A stretch of DNA of 64,000 bases from Saprospiraceae bacterium (lineage in GTDB: Bacteria > Bacteroidota > Bacteroidia > Chitinophagales > Saprospiraceae). Below are positions 54,342-63,438 of the stretch, piece by piece. The number at the start of each line of letters is the position of its first letter. Positions within the stretch are counted from its first letter, which is position 1. The position numbers were made by a program, and so were the translations under genes. The notes under the pieces were generated by a model, which worked only from the letters and a program-made list of their open reading frames with translations, did no database searches and was not told where the DNA came from. The stretch lies in contig JADJYH010000009.1 in NCBI GenBank assembly GCA_016719855.1, positions 62,001 through 126,000 on the forward strand. Direction: 5' to 3'.

Positions 54342-57300
54342 ATGCGTAGAATAATTGCCATCCTAGCTGCTTTTGCAGTGCTACTCTTTTGGGCAAGCCC
54401 TGCCACCGCACAGTATTTTGGGAGGAACAAGCCCAAGTACGAAAACTACGATTTCAAGGTACTGCAAACCCCGCATTTCGAGATTTACCAATACCTCAAC
54501 AACCCGGAACTGGAGCAAGCATTGGCCAATCAAGTCGAACATTGGTACACCTTGCACCAAGCGGTGCTGGCCGACACCTTCGCACAGCGCAACCCACTGA
54601 TTCTTTACAACGACCATGCGGACTTTCAGCAAACGAACACCATCGGCGGGGAAATCAGCGTGGGAACGGGTGGCGTGACGGAGGCGCTGAAAAACCGGGT
54701 CGTGCTGCCCATCGCCATGTCGAACGAGCAGACGAAGCACGTGCTGGGACACGAACTCGTACACGCCTTCCAGTACAATATGGTCATCAATGGCGACAGT
54801 ACCACGCTGCGCAACATCGGGAACCTGCCGCTTTGGATGGTGGAGGGCCTAGCCGAATACCTGTCCATCGGGAGGACGGACGCCAACACCGCCCTCTGGA
54901 TGCGGGACGCCGTGCTCAACGACCGAGTGCCCACCCTGCGTGACCTCAACAAGCCTGAGTTTTTCCCGTACCGATGGGGGCAAACCTTCTGGGCATTCGT
55001 GACCGGACTGAAGGGCGACGACATCATCCAGCCGCTGTTCATGACGACGGCACGGGAAGGCTTCGACGTGGCCTGCGTGAAGGTGCTGGGCATGAAGGAA
55101 AAAGAACTTTCCAAACTTTGGGTGGACAGCATCAAAGCACATTTCGGCCAATACCTGGGCGACAAAAAAGAGCGCTTCGTGGGCCGCCTGCTCATCGGCA
55201 AGGACGGCCCAAAACAGGGCAGGCTGAACATCGCACCCGTGCTGAGTCCCAACGGAAAGTATGTCGCCTTCCTTTCGGAAAAGGATGTTTTCGGCATTGA
55301 CCTTTTCATCGCCGACGCCGTTACTGGCAAGGTGCTCCGGAAAATCCACAGCAGCACGAGGGAAAGCCACCTTGACGACCTCAGCTTCATCGAGAGCGCT
55401 GGCACTTGGTCTCCCGACAGCCGTGATATCGCCTTCGTGGCAGTCAGCAAGGGCAACAACGTGCTGGTTATCAAAGACTTGAACGGAAAAACCAAGGAGA
55501 CTTTCGACATTCCCGGTGTGCCCGCCTTCGGCAACCCTGCATGGTCGCCAGACGGAAGGAGCATCGTGGTGGCCGGGCTGGTGAACGGCCAAGTTGACCT
55601 CTTCCAAATCCAATTGTCCAGCAAGAAAGTAGAGCGGCTGACCAACGACCGCTATGCCGAGATGCAGCCCGCCTGGTCGGCGGACGGCAGCCAGTTGGTC
55701 TTTTCCACCGACCAGTTGGCCTTTGAAAAAGGGGCGGCCAAATGGACGTTCAACCTCGCCATCCGCAACATGGCCACGGGCATTACCACTGTCACCGATT
55801 TTTTCTACGGCGCCGACAACCTCAACCCCGTCTGGGACAACGAGGGCAACATCCTTTTCCTCAGCGACCGGGACGGTTTTCGCAACCTCTACCGCTACGA
55901 ACCCGCCTCGGGCAAGCTGCTGCAAATGACGGATTTTCTGACGGGCATCAGCGGCATCACCCCCTACGCTCCGGCGCTTTCGGCCTCGACCAAGGAGACC
56001 CGTGACCGCATCATTTTCACGCATTACATCAATGGCGGCTACAAAATTTACCGAGCAAAATCGGACGACTTCATCAACCGGGAAGTGGCACCGGACGCAG
56101 TGGACATGACGCCCGCCCAATTGCCGAAGCTCAACCGCATGGCGCCGGAGTTCGTCAGCAGCAACTTGGCGCAGTTGAACAAGCTGCCTTCACTGCCCGA
56201 TTCCGTCATGCGGGGCGTTCCGTTCAAATCCAATTTCAAGCTGGACTACATCGCTGGCGGCGGCGGCATTGGCGTGGGCATCGGCAACACCTACGGCGGC
56301 CCCGTGTCTGGCATCGGCGGTGGCGTGGACTTCATTTTTGGTGACATCCTTGGCGACCACCAAGTGTATGCCAGCGCATTTTTGAATGGCGAAATCATTG
56401 ATGCAGGCCTTTCCACGGCCTATTTCAACCGCAGGCACCGCTTCGGTTGGGGCGTCGGGCTGTCGCACCTGCCCTACCAAAGTGGGCAGTACGGATACGT
56501 TGGCCTGGATACGCTACCGATTGACGACTCGCCCGACCTCCTGTTCGACCACTATGTTTTTGACCAAATCAGGACGTTCGAAAACAAGCTGAGCCTGTTC
56601 GGCGAGTACCCGTTTTCCAAAACGTTGCGCCTCGAGGGAAGCGGTTCGTTTGCCTTTTACAACAACCGCATTGACCGCAATGACCTCTACTACGACGGCA
56701 TTGGCAACCTCGTTTACCAAGACCGGGAAAAAATCAGTGAGCAGGAGGCGGGCGTGAACCTTTTCAAGGGCAAGCTCGGTACGGTGGCGTTGGGCATCGT
56801 CGGCGACAACTCCTATTTTGGCATGGCCTCGCCCTCGAAGGGCTACCGTTTTCGACTGAGTGGCGAGCGCTATTTTGGCGACGTCAACCTGTACAACGTC
56901 ACCGCAGATGTTCGGAAATACTTCTTCGTGAAGCCCTTCACCTTTGCCGTACGGGCCATGCACTACGGTCGTTACGGCCCCGACGAAAATGCTTTTTACA
57001 ACCTTTACCTCGGGTATCCGTGGTACATGCGGGGCTATGAGTACAGCAGTTCTTATGAAATTTTGGAACAAAATGGCCGCTCCGTGGATGACCTCTACGG
57101 CAGCAAGATGCTGCTCGCCAACGCCGAAATACGCATCCCGTTCACTGGCCCCGAACAGTTGGCACTGATAAAAAGCAGGGCCTTGTTTACCGAGCTGGCC
57201 TTCTTCACCGATGGCGGCTACGCATGGGACGTTTTCGAAAAACCGAAGGACGACAGACTGAGGGAGTTCAACCTCGACCCATTGTTCAGTGCGGGCGTGT

Positions 57301-57410
57301 CGTTGCGCATCAACCTGTTTGGTGTGTTGGTTTTAGAGCCATACTACGCTTGGCCGCTGTTGAAGAACACGCACGGGTCGTTCGGGCTGAACATTGTGCC
57401 GGGATGGTAA
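54342..57410 (+). CDS. Peptidase MA-like / TolB-propeller / outer-membrane barrel fusion protein
   Basis: 1022 aa from the ATG MRRIIAILAAFAVLL (signal peptide, ending ATAQ at 24). Residues 40-260: metallopeptidase MA-like domain with HELVH at 137-141 and WMVEGLAEYLS holding the third ligand. Residues 285-580: WD40-like/TolB propeller with PSGKYVAFLSEKD-type and SADGSQLVFSTDQ strands and SPDSRDIAFVA, SPDGRSIVVAG repeats. Residues 625-1022: surface-antigen-like outer-membrane barrel ending in a terminal W (NTHGSFGLNIVPGW). This combination occurs in Bacteroidota; function is unknown, probably surface or periplasmic proteolysis linked to an outer-membrane barrel. A TTG nine bases upstream is a less likely start. 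Confidence 0.85.
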   Translation: MRRIIAILAAFAVLLFWASPATAQYFGRNKPKYENYDFKVLQTPHFEIYQYLNNPELEQALANQVEHWYTLHQAVLADTFAQRNPLILYNDHADFQQTNTIGGEISVGTGGVTEALKNRVVLPIAMSNEQTKHVLGHELVHAFQYNMVINGDSTTLRNIGNLPLWMVEGLAEYLSIGRTDANTALWMRDAVLNDRVPTLRDLNKPEFFPYRWGQTFWAFVTGLKGDDIIQPLFMTTAREGFDVACVKVLGMKEKELSKLWVDSIKAHFGQYLGDKKERFVGRLLIGKDGPKQGRLNIAPVLSPNGKYVAFLSEKDVFGIDLFIADAVTGKVLRKIHSSTRESHLDDLSFIESAGTWSPDSRDIAFVAVSKGNNVLVIKDLNGKTKETFDIPGVPAFGNPAWSPDGRSIVVAGLVNGQVDLFQIQLSSKKVERLTNDRYAEMQPAWSADGSQLVFSTDQLAFEKGAAKWTFNLAIRNMATGITTVTDFFYGADNLNPVWDNEGNILFLSDRDGFRNLYRYEPASGKLLQMTDFLTGISGITPYAPALSASTKETRDRIIFTHYINGGYKIYRAKSDDFINREVAPDAVDMTPAQLPKLNRMAPEFVSSNLAQLNKLPSLPDSVMRGVPFKSNFKLDYIAGGGGIGVGIGNTYGGPVSGIGGGVDFIFGDILGDHQVYASAFLNGEIIDAGLSTAYFNRRHRFGWGVGLSHLPYQSGQYGYVGLDTLPIDDSPDLLFDHYVFDQIRTFENKLSLFGEYPFSKTLRLEGSGSFAFYNNRIDRNDLYYDGIGNLVYQDREKISEQEAGVNLFKGKLGTVALGIVGDNSYFGMASPSKGYRFRLSGERYFGDVNLYNVTADVRKYFFVKPFTFAVRAMHYGRYGPDENAFYNLYLGYPWYMRGYEYSSSYEILEQNGRSVDDLYGSKMLLANAEIRIPFTGPEQLALIKSRALFTELAFFTDGGYAWDVFEKPKDDRLREFNLDPLFSAGVSLRINLFGVLVLEPYYAWPLLKNTHGSFGLNIVPGW

Positions 57411-57678
57411 ACTGGGCGGGTTGCATTGGCAAATCGGCGCTGGAACAAGAGTCTCCCGATTTGTTCCGAAAATCTTTTCGACTCCGATGAAAATAAGCAG
57501 TTTGGCAAACTTACACCTGTCAGGGACAGGCGAATATCCGGTTCAAGTATGGAGACGTTGAACCAGCGTTGTGGGGGAAGACCCTACCCCAGCGGTGAAA
57601 TGGGCGGGGCCGGAGGTCTGGCAATTTGATTCTTGACCCATATATTTCGCTATATTTACACCAAAAAAGCATCACCTA

Positions 57679-58089
57679 ATGAAAAAGGGCATTATCCTTC
57701 TATTCGTACTCTTTGTTGCTGCCTTGACGAGTTGCACGTCAACCAAACAATCCTCAGACACGAGCAGCAACATAAAACTCAAAAATGACATCGAAAACCC
57801 AGGCCAAAACAAGACCTTGATTGACTACCTACGCCATGAATCAGGTGTGCAGATAATAGGGAGTGGTAGCAATGCAAGTATAAGAATTCGTGGTTCAAGT
57901 AGCCTCAAAGGCAGCAATGAGCCACTTTTCGTGGTCAATGGTAGGGCGTTAAACGGCGGCTTGAGCGAGGCTATTCAACTTGTGCCAACTCAGGAAATCA
58001 AATCTGTCCGGGTGCTGAAGAACGCCGACGAACTGAGCTTCTACGGGTCTCGGGGGGCAAATGGGGTCATCGAAATCTTAACGAAATAG
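57679..58089 (+). CDS. Stand-alone TonB-dependent receptor plug-domain lipoprotein
   Basis: 136 aa. Lipoprotein signal MKKGIILLFVLFVAALTSC (Cys19). Mature part is a TonB receptor plug domain: TLIDYLRHESGVQIIGSGSN, IRIRGSSSLKGSNEPLFVVNGR, then LVPTQEIKSVRVLKNADELSFYGSRGANGVIEILT. The 22-stranded barrel that normally follows is absent. Function unknown; may interact with outer-membrane partners. Flanked by palindromic elements on both sides (57540-57564 and 58112-58149). Confidence 0.85.
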   Translation: MKKGIILLFVLFVAALTSCTSTKQSSDTSSNIKLKNDIENPGQNKTLIDYLRHESGVQIIGSGSNASIRIRGSSSLKGSNEPLFVVNGRALNGGLSEAIQLVPTQEIKSVRVLKNADELSFYGSRGANGVIEILTK

Positions 58090-58111
58090 GGGCGTTCAAC
58101 CCGGGATTGCC

Positions 58112-58149
58112 CGCTGGTTCATCCCGAAAGCTTTCGAGATGAACCAGCG
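58112..58149. repeat. Palindromic element of the CGCTGGTTC family, gapless hairpin
   Basis: Arms 58112-58130 (CGCTGGTTCATCCCGAAAG) and 58131-58149 (CTTTCGAGATGAACCAGCG) pair over 19 positions with one G-U. It lies 23 bases after the plug-domain gene. A shorter related pair (GGTTCAA ... TTGAACC) lies at 57540-57564 before that gene, and a half copy at about 21741-21763. Confidence 0.65.
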
Positions 58150-58201
58150 ATGCCGTTTTTTTAATGACAGACCCTAGGCTAGCGGGTATAAAAAAGGCAG
58201 G

Positions 58202-58792
58202 TCAATCAACCGCCAGGCGAAGACTCCTGTTTCGGCGGCCAATGGTAGGAAGCGTATCGCCAAAATAATCTTCGTAAATCTCCAGCAACGAATCATGGAA
58301 CCCCCAGCCCATGCCGGCAGTGTTCAGCACGACCTGTTGGCAGCGCTCCATGAACTGTGCTTGCAGCTTCTCCGCTTCGATGATTTTGGTAGCCTGCGCA
58401 AAGGCATTTTCCGCCGACTCATAAAACACCATGTCAATATCGCCAAATTCATTCGTGAAGTCCACGGCGCACTCCACCCGGTACAGTATCAAGTCTACCA
58501 AATCGGTCTGGAACACGGCCACGTTCTTAAAATCGGCAAGGATGCGCCTGAGCTGCGACGCCTTGGGGTTCTTGGGATTGCCGCTCACCAATGAATAAAA
58601 CTGCCCTTTGATGGATTTCTTGTACTCGGCCAGCACACCGCTGCGACCATCCTTTTCGCCGTACTCCATTTGGTAGTAGTGCTGCACATCCTTGAACCGC
58701 TGGAACAATTTGCCCAACTCCGCCACCAGTTCTTCGGGACTTAGCAGTGCCATATGCTTTTCAAATTGCCGTTGGGAGAATTTTTTGCTCAT
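58202..58792 (-). CDS. DUF6155 family protein
   Basis: 196 aa from the internal ATG (MSKKFSQRQFEKHMALLSPEELV), chosen because the upstream extension is not protein-like. The pattern LSPEELVAELGKLFQRFKDVQHYYQ fits DUF6155. Helical throughout. Function unknown. Divergent from the DUF6909 gene, with a 228-base gap. Confidence 0.75.
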   Translation of the reverse strand: MSKKFSQRQFEKHMALLSPEELVAELGKLFQRFKDVQHYYQMEYGEKDGRSGVLAEYKKSIKGQFYSLVSGNPKNPKASQLRRILADFKNVAVFQTDLVDLILYRVECAVDFTNEFGDIDMVFYESAENAFAQATKIIEAEKLQAQFMERCQQVVLNTAGMGWGFHDSLLEIYEDYFGDTLPTIGRRNRSLRLAVD

Positions 58793-59020
58793 TGTTTTTG
58801 CTGGTTGATGAACATTGAGGGGCAAAGGTAAGAATGCCGATATTGCATGGCACTGTCCTATAAAAAAATGAGCCAGCCGCCAGCAAGACTTTCCACCCAC
58901 CCCATTTGTTTTTATCGCCCAAAATTGCTCAACTTCGCCACCGACAAGAAAAGCGGTGGCCGTGCATGGTTTCGCAGCCTACCGTCCGCCGTCCACCGTT
59001 TACCGACACAACCATCAAAA

Positions 59021-60790
59021 ATGACCGAACGTACCCGTGCCCATGAATCCAGGGCAGCCATTCAGCAACTGTACATCTCCATGCGGCACCTGTTCATCCG
59101 GGGCGGTTACAAGCCGTTGGGGGTGAGCGGCGAGGCCATGATTGAGGCACTGATGGTGCTCCGGCCAGAGATTTACGGTGCCATCTCCGACCCGGAGCGG
59201 GTGGAGTTGGAGGGGCTGCTCTACATCTTCCAGCGGTTGCCGCAGGGCATCGAGGAGTGCCGATACGTGCGGCTCATCACGAGGGAGGGCTTTGAGGCGT
59301 CGGGTTTCCAGGCTATCGTGCCGCCCAAGCGCAGGCGCAACTGCTACCGGGTGGACGAAGAACAGATGTTCATCGAACTGACCAATGGCCGCTCGGACAT
59401 CTACGACGTTCTGACGCACCTCACTTTCCTGTACATCGAGGCGGAGAAGATTCGGCGCAACAGCCTCGACCCCCGTGGCCGCAAGAAGCGTGACTGGATC
59501 AACCTCGAACAGGTGATAGAAAAGGAGCAAGCGGGCGAACCCATCAACCGGGAGGTGGCCTGCACCTACCTGAGCGGGCTGCTGGGCCGCACTTTCGAGG
59601 ATACGCTCCATGCCGTCAAGCGCTTCGAGACGACAAGCCGGGTCAACAGCCTTTTCCACATCGTATATTGGATGGGCAAGCTTTCCATCGAGGAGGCTTT
59701 GGATAAAAACGACCGGGAAATCACGTTCTCGTCGGCGCTTCGGGAAAAAATCGGCCACCACATCTTCGGCAGTGCCTGGGCAGATGGCATCAAGCAATTT
59801 TTGCACAAAAAAGGCTGGCTCGACCGTCCCATCCACATCATCAGTTCCAATCCGCACAGCGTCATGAACTGCCTCTACGCCTTCGGGGCCACCAACACCA
59901 ACCCTGGAAGTAAGGACATGGAGGCGCTTGCCCGGGAACTCAGCCACGACGACAGCCGGGAGCTTCGTCAACAGGTGGTGGACTATGCCGCCCGCAACGG
60001 CATGTACCAGCTCGACGATACCAGTGGCACGAACATCACCGTGCAAATCATTGACACCCAACAGGTTAAGCCGGAAGGAATTGCCCCGGAAGTACAGTGG
60101 AACGCCGCATTGGTGAAAAAAGAAAAACCCCTGCTGCTGGTCATGGACTATGCCTTCGGCGAACAGGCTTACGAGGTAATGGACGAGCTGTTGAAGCCAT
60201 TCGAATGCGGAATGCGGAATGCGGATTACGGATTGGGGGCCAGCAATTTGGAAGTGGCTGCATTGAACAATGAAGCAGACCCTGACCGCAATCCGCATTC
60301 CGCAATCCGCATTCCCCTGAACGTGGCCTCCATCTCCCTTATGGGCAAGGCGGGCATCCTGGAAGGTGGCAAGGGCGACATCATGGTGCCCACGGCGCAC
60401 GTCTTCGAGGGTACAGCGGACAACTACCCGTTTGTCAACGATTTTACGAAGGAAGATTTCGAGGGCCACGGGTTGCGGGTAGGTGAGGGCACAATGATTA
60501 CCGTCCTGGGAACTAGCTTGCAGAACAAGGACATTTTGCGGTACTTCCTGCGCTCCTCGTGGCGGGCAGTCGGGCTGGAAATGGAGGGGGCGCACTACCA
60601 AAAAGCCATCCAAGCGGCCTCCAAAATCCGAAAGAACATCAGCGAAAACGTGGTGCTGCGCTACGCCTACTATGCTTCGGACAACCCCTTGCTCACTGGC
60701 CACACACTGGCATCGGGCAGCTTGGGCGAGGAAGGCGTGAAACCGACCTACCTGATTACCCTCAAGATTTTGAACCGGATTTTTTCTTGA
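59021..60790 (+). CDS. DUF6909 family protein with C-terminal nucleoside-phosphorylase-like segment
   Basis: 589 aa from the ATG MTERTRAHESRAAIQQLY; an upstream in-frame ATG adds 58 residues of repeat-coded sequence. N-terminal helical part (MRHLFIRGGYKPLGVSGEAMIEALMVL) and a middle YDVLTHLTFLYIEAEKIRRN. The C-terminal half has features of the nucleoside phosphorylase/AMP nucleosidase fold: PLLLVMDYAFGEQAYEVMDEL, VASISLMGKAGILEGGKGDIM and the segment AVGLEMEGAHYQKAI with the EMEG motif used for ribose binding in those enzymes. Catalysis is inferred only. Residues about 395-432 are encoded by an in-frame palindromic insertion (60203-60316), and are probably a surface loop. Confidence 0.75.
   Translation: MTERTRAHESRAAIQQLYISMRHLFIRGGYKPLGVSGEAMIEALMVLRPEIYGAISDPERVELEGLLYIFQRLPQGIEECRYVRLITREGFEASGFQAIVPPKRRRNCYRVDEEQMFIELTNGRSDIYDVLTHLTFLYIEAEKIRRNSLDPRGRKKRDWINLEQVIEKEQAGEPINREVACTYLSGLLGRTFEDTLHAVKRFETTSRVNSLFHIVYWMGKLSIEEALDKNDREITFSSALREKIGHHIFGSAWADGIKQFLHKKGWLDRPIHIISSNPHSVMNCLYAFGATNTNPGSKDMEALARELSHDDSRELRQQVVDYAARNGMYQLDDTSGTNITVQIIDTQQVKPEGIAPEVQWNAALVKKEKPLLLVMDYAFGEQAYEVMDELLKPFECGMRNADYGLGASNLEVAALNNEADPDRNPHSAIRIPLNVASISLMGKAGILEGGKGDIMVPTAHVFEGTADNYPFVNDFTKEDFEGHGLRVGEGTMITVLGTSLQNKDILRYFLRSSWRAVGLEMEGAHYQKAIQAASKIRKNISENVVLRYAYYASDNPLLTGHTLASGSLGEEGVKPTYLITLKILNRIFS
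60203..60316. repeat. In-frame palindromic insertion in the DUF6909 gene
   Basis: The left arm (60203-60235) contains repeated GAATGCGG units followed by ATTACGGATTG; the right arm (60289-60315) is the inverted copy CAATCCGCATTCCGCAATCC. The insertion is in frame and adds about 38 residues without stop codons. Same general kind as the other palindromes of this genome, but a different sequence family. Confidence 0.7.
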
Positions 60791-60876
60791 AAAATACAAT
60801 TCTACGGCTAGATTTGTGCCTTGAACACCGCACCTGGAGACCCAGTAAAATTTACGTTTAACTAAATTTCTGCATC

Positions 60877-61368
60877 ATGAAAAAACAATTCTTTGTCTTT
60901 TCCCTTGTTCTCCTCGGACTTTCTGCAAGTACCAACTTGGGGGCACAGACCTACAAGTCGGCCATTGGTGTGAGAGCCGGGTATCCTTGGGCAGCTTCCT
61001 ACAAGACGTTTATCTCAGACAATAGCGCAATTGAGATATACGGAGCCGTTCGGGGTTACAATCACTACGGTTGGTTCTCTATCAACGGTGCCTACCTACT
61101 CCATTTCCCCATCGAGGGTGTTGACGGCTTGCAGTGGTATGCTGGCGCTGGCGCTGGCCTCTTCTTTTGGCACTATGACAAGGCATTTGGAGACCCCGGA
61201 GCCAAGCAAAGCCTTTCAATTCAGGGTTACCTAGGGCTAGACTACAAGCTTCCCGATATTCCGCTCAACCTTACCTTGGACTGGGTGCCGAACATCTTCC
61301 TCAATGGCTACGACAGTGGCTTCTACGCCAGGTACGGCAACCTCGGTGTGCGCTACGTGATAAATTAG
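60877..61368 (+). CDS. Small outer-membrane beta-barrel protein, 163 aa
   Basis: Signal peptide MKKQFFVFSLVLLGLSASTNLGAQ, then alternating strands (AIGVRAGYPWAASYKTFI, SAIEIYGAVRGYNHYGWFSI, LQWYAGAGAGLFFWHY, SLSIQGYLGLDYKLP) ending with NLGVRYVIN. The 8-strand barrel pattern resembles OmpW/porin-like small barrels of Bacteroidota. Ligand unknown; monocistronic. Confidence 0.72.
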   Translation: MKKQFFVFSLVLLGLSASTNLGAQTYKSAIGVRAGYPWAASYKTFISDNSAIEIYGAVRGYNHYGWFSINGAYLLHFPIEGVDGLQWYAGAGAGLFFWHYDKAFGDPGAKQSLSIQGYLGLDYKLPDIPLNLTLDWVPNIFLNGYDSGFYARYGNLGVRYVIN

Positions 61369-61513
61369 TCGCCGTGAGCACCTACTCTCAACGAGAAAAG
61401 AAGTATGCAATTTGCATTTCAAAAAATTATTGCGCCAAGTCTTTGAACTGTCAACCTTGTCACTAATTTTGACGCCAGAAATTCTACATTCACACCAAAA
61501 TTTTTTAATCATT

Positions 61514-61960
61514 ATGAAAAGAATCTTAACGTTTGTTGTTCTCGCACTCATGTGCATCAACCTCAATGCAGCTTCTGTTTCCGCCAACTGGGCAACCACG
61601 TTGGGCGACCAACCAGAAGTGAAAGCATTAACACCTGAAATGGCCCAAATGGGGCTGGATCAATTCCTTTCTCTCACGCCGAAGAAGTACAAAGAAATGA
61701 CTGGCGAGCGCATGACCATCAAGCAGACGGTTCAGCTCAAAATTGCCCAGAAAATCGTGAAGAAGGAGATGAAGAAAGAAGCAGACATCTCCAAAGGATT
61801 GTATGTCCTACTTGCTATTCTTGGTTTGGCTTGGGTCGCCATGGGCATCATGGATGACTGGAATGGCAGCGACTGGATTGTCAACTTAGTGCTTTCGTTG
61901 CTTTGCTGGCTGCCTGGCGTTATTCACGGTCTTGTAAAAATGAAAAAGTACTACCCGTAA
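61514..61960 (+). CDS. YqaE/Pmp3 family membrane protein
   Basis: 148 aa from ATG MKRILTFVVLALMCINLNA (signal-like). The middle is charged and helical (PEMAQMGLDQFLSLTPKKYKEMTG ... KKEMKKEADISKG), and the C-terminus has two hydrophobic segments with the Pmp3-like motif GIMDDWNGSDWIVNLVLSLLCWLPGVIHGLVKM. The charged stretch between signal and Pmp3 unit is an extension seen in Bacteroidota relatives. Pmp3 proteins are small membrane stress proteins of unclear mechanism. Confidence 0.82.
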   Translation: MKRILTFVVLALMCINLNAASVSANWATTLGDQPEVKALTPEMAQMGLDQFLSLTPKKYKEMTGERMTIKQTVQLKIAQKIVKKEMKKEADISKGLYVLLAILGLAWVAMGIMDDWNGSDWIVNLVLSLLCWLPGVIHGLVKMKKYYP

Positions 61961-62020
61961 TCGGGAAAAGCACCTTCCGTTTGGACTGAAAAGAACAAAC
62001 TAGGTGAACGATTTTCAAGA

Positions 62021-62060
62021 GCGGTAAATGAAAGCCCCAAGCTTTTGTTTACCGCTTTCT
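62021..62060 (+). terminator. Intrinsic terminator after the Pmp3-like gene
   Basis: AGCGGTAAA (62021-62029) pairs with TTTACCGCT (62049-62057), followed by a T-rich stretch. It lies about 60 bases past the stop codon. Confidence 0.7.
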
Positions 62061-62088
62061 ATTTTTTACCCAAACGCATATTATCAGC

Positions 62089-62415
62089 ATGAAAAATAAC
62101 TTGGACAAAATCTGGCTTGGCCTCCTGCTCATTCAGCCAATTGCGCTTTGGCTCCTTCCCGGCGATTTCTTTGACAACACCGGTTTTGAAATTTGCCCCT
62201 CGAAGTTCCTTTTCAACATCGAATGCCTTGGCTGCGGCATGACCCGTGCCGTCATGCACTTCCACCATTTTGAATTTTCAGACGCCATTTTTTACAACTA
62301 TGGCGTGGTTGCCATTTACCCGGCGCTGGTTGTTGTTTGGTTCATTTGGGTAAAAAGGGCAGCCACACGTCTCGGCATTTTGAAGGCAGCAAAACAGGAA
62401 CAGCCCACCACCTAA
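62089..62415 (+). CDS. DUF2752 family membrane protein
   Basis: 108 aa. The family motif ECLGCGMTRAVMHFHH is present after residue 46, and hydrophobic segments at about 8-23 and 70-88. Family members are small membrane proteins of unknown function. Alone; the ATG is the only reasonable start. Confidence 0.87.
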   Translation: MKNNLDKIWLGLLLIQPIALWLLPGDFFDNTGFEICPSKFLFNIECLGCGMTRAVMHFHHFEFSDAIFYNYGVVAIYPALVVVWFIWVKRAATRLGILKAAKQEQPTT

Positions 62416-62592
62416 CCCGCCCACACAGCCCATTAATATGCACTTAACGAACCTGTAATAGTTCGTTAAAACCGATTGGCTTGCTTGACTTGCCGAAATT
62501 GGCGCACCTACATTGCGTTAAAATCAGGCAGCCAAGGTTCAGGAATCGCATCAGGAAACTTGCTGAATTCTCTCACATCAAAAATTCATTTT

Positions 62593-63180
62593 ATGAAGAC
62601 GACCAAATTAATTGCCCTTGCCGCCGTTGCAGTATTCATCGCAACTGCCTCCAAAGTCCAAGCCCAAGTTGACGTGACCACCAACCCCATCAGCTTGCTC
62701 TTTGGCAATATCAACGCTGGTGCAGACTTTAAAATCAGTGAAAACTTTAGCATCGAGGCAAACGGAGCCTATAGCCGGGGCGATTATTGGGGGTTGGTGG
62801 ATAGCCGTGAAACCGTGCCTGTGAACCTTGTTGGGAAGTATTATTTCAGTCCAAAACACGGTGCCGACGGTTTCTACGTAGATGCTTTCACCCGCTTCGT
62901 GAACCGCAATATCCAAGCGACCTACAATGGCGGCGATGCCAATGAGCCGACTACCGTTAATTTCTCACGCACGCAGGTTGGGTTGGGTTTTGGTCTTGGC
63001 TTCAAAGTAGTTGCACCAAAAGGCTTTGTGTTTGACATCGGAACGGGCATTGGCCGGGCGCTTTACAGCCATGATAAAATCAAAGTCTCTGAGGAGGATT
63101 ACAAAGTTCCCGAACTTATCAGGACGATGGGCTATTTCAATATTGGCGTCGGCTACCGCTTTGGCGGCAGCAAGGAGTGA
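62593..63180 (+). CDS. Outer-membrane beta-barrel protein (DUF3575-like), 195 aa
   Basis: Signal peptide MKTTKLIALAAVAVFIATASKVQAQ, then strands such as VDVTTNPISLLFGNINAGADFKISENFSIEANGAY, FVDAFTRFVNRN, GLGFGLGFKVVAPKGFVFDIGTG and the terminal YFNIGVGYRFGG. The sequence after the signal resembles DUF3575. Start at the ATG before the signal peptide; a longer frame is not supported. Confidence 0.77.
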   Translation: MKTTKLIALAAVAVFIATASKVQAQVDVTTNPISLLFGNINAGADFKISENFSIEANGAYSRGDYWGLVDSRETVPVNLVGKYYFSPKHGADGFYVDAFTRFVNRNIQATYNGGDANEPTTVNFSRTQVGLGFGLGFKVVAPKGFVFDIGTGIGRALYSHDKIKVSEEDYKVPELIRTMGYFNIGVGYRFGGSKE

Positions 63181-63198
63181 GGAGCTTGATGTTTCATC

Positions 63199-63238
63199 AA
63201 AAGGCTTCCCAAGTTCAGTCTTGGGAAGCCTTTTGTAT
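63199..63238 (+). terminator. Intrinsic terminator after the barrel protein gene
   Basis: Perfect 15-bp arms: AAAAGGCTTCCCAAG (63199-63213) and CTTGGGAAGCCTTTT (63220-63234), loop TTCAGT, then T-rich. It starts 19 bases after the stop codon. Confidence 0.85.
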
Positions 63239-63438
63239 TTACCTACCTAGCCAAGGGGCTTTGAAAAACCGCCGACGGCAAGCTTATTTCATGGCGATAT
63301 AATGTAGAAGCGAAGCATGCAATTGCCAGAATGATACTGGTCACATGTTTTTCTTGCAGAAAATCAGCCATTTATCTGGGAATTAAATTGACCTTTGGCA
63401 GGGCGATATGCCATTTGTCAACCACAAAATCAGCGACC

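Noticed and set aside
59015..60799. 594-codon open frame antisense to the DUF6909 gene
   Set aside because: Shadow of a real gene with a coherent protein; no start context or recognisable domain.
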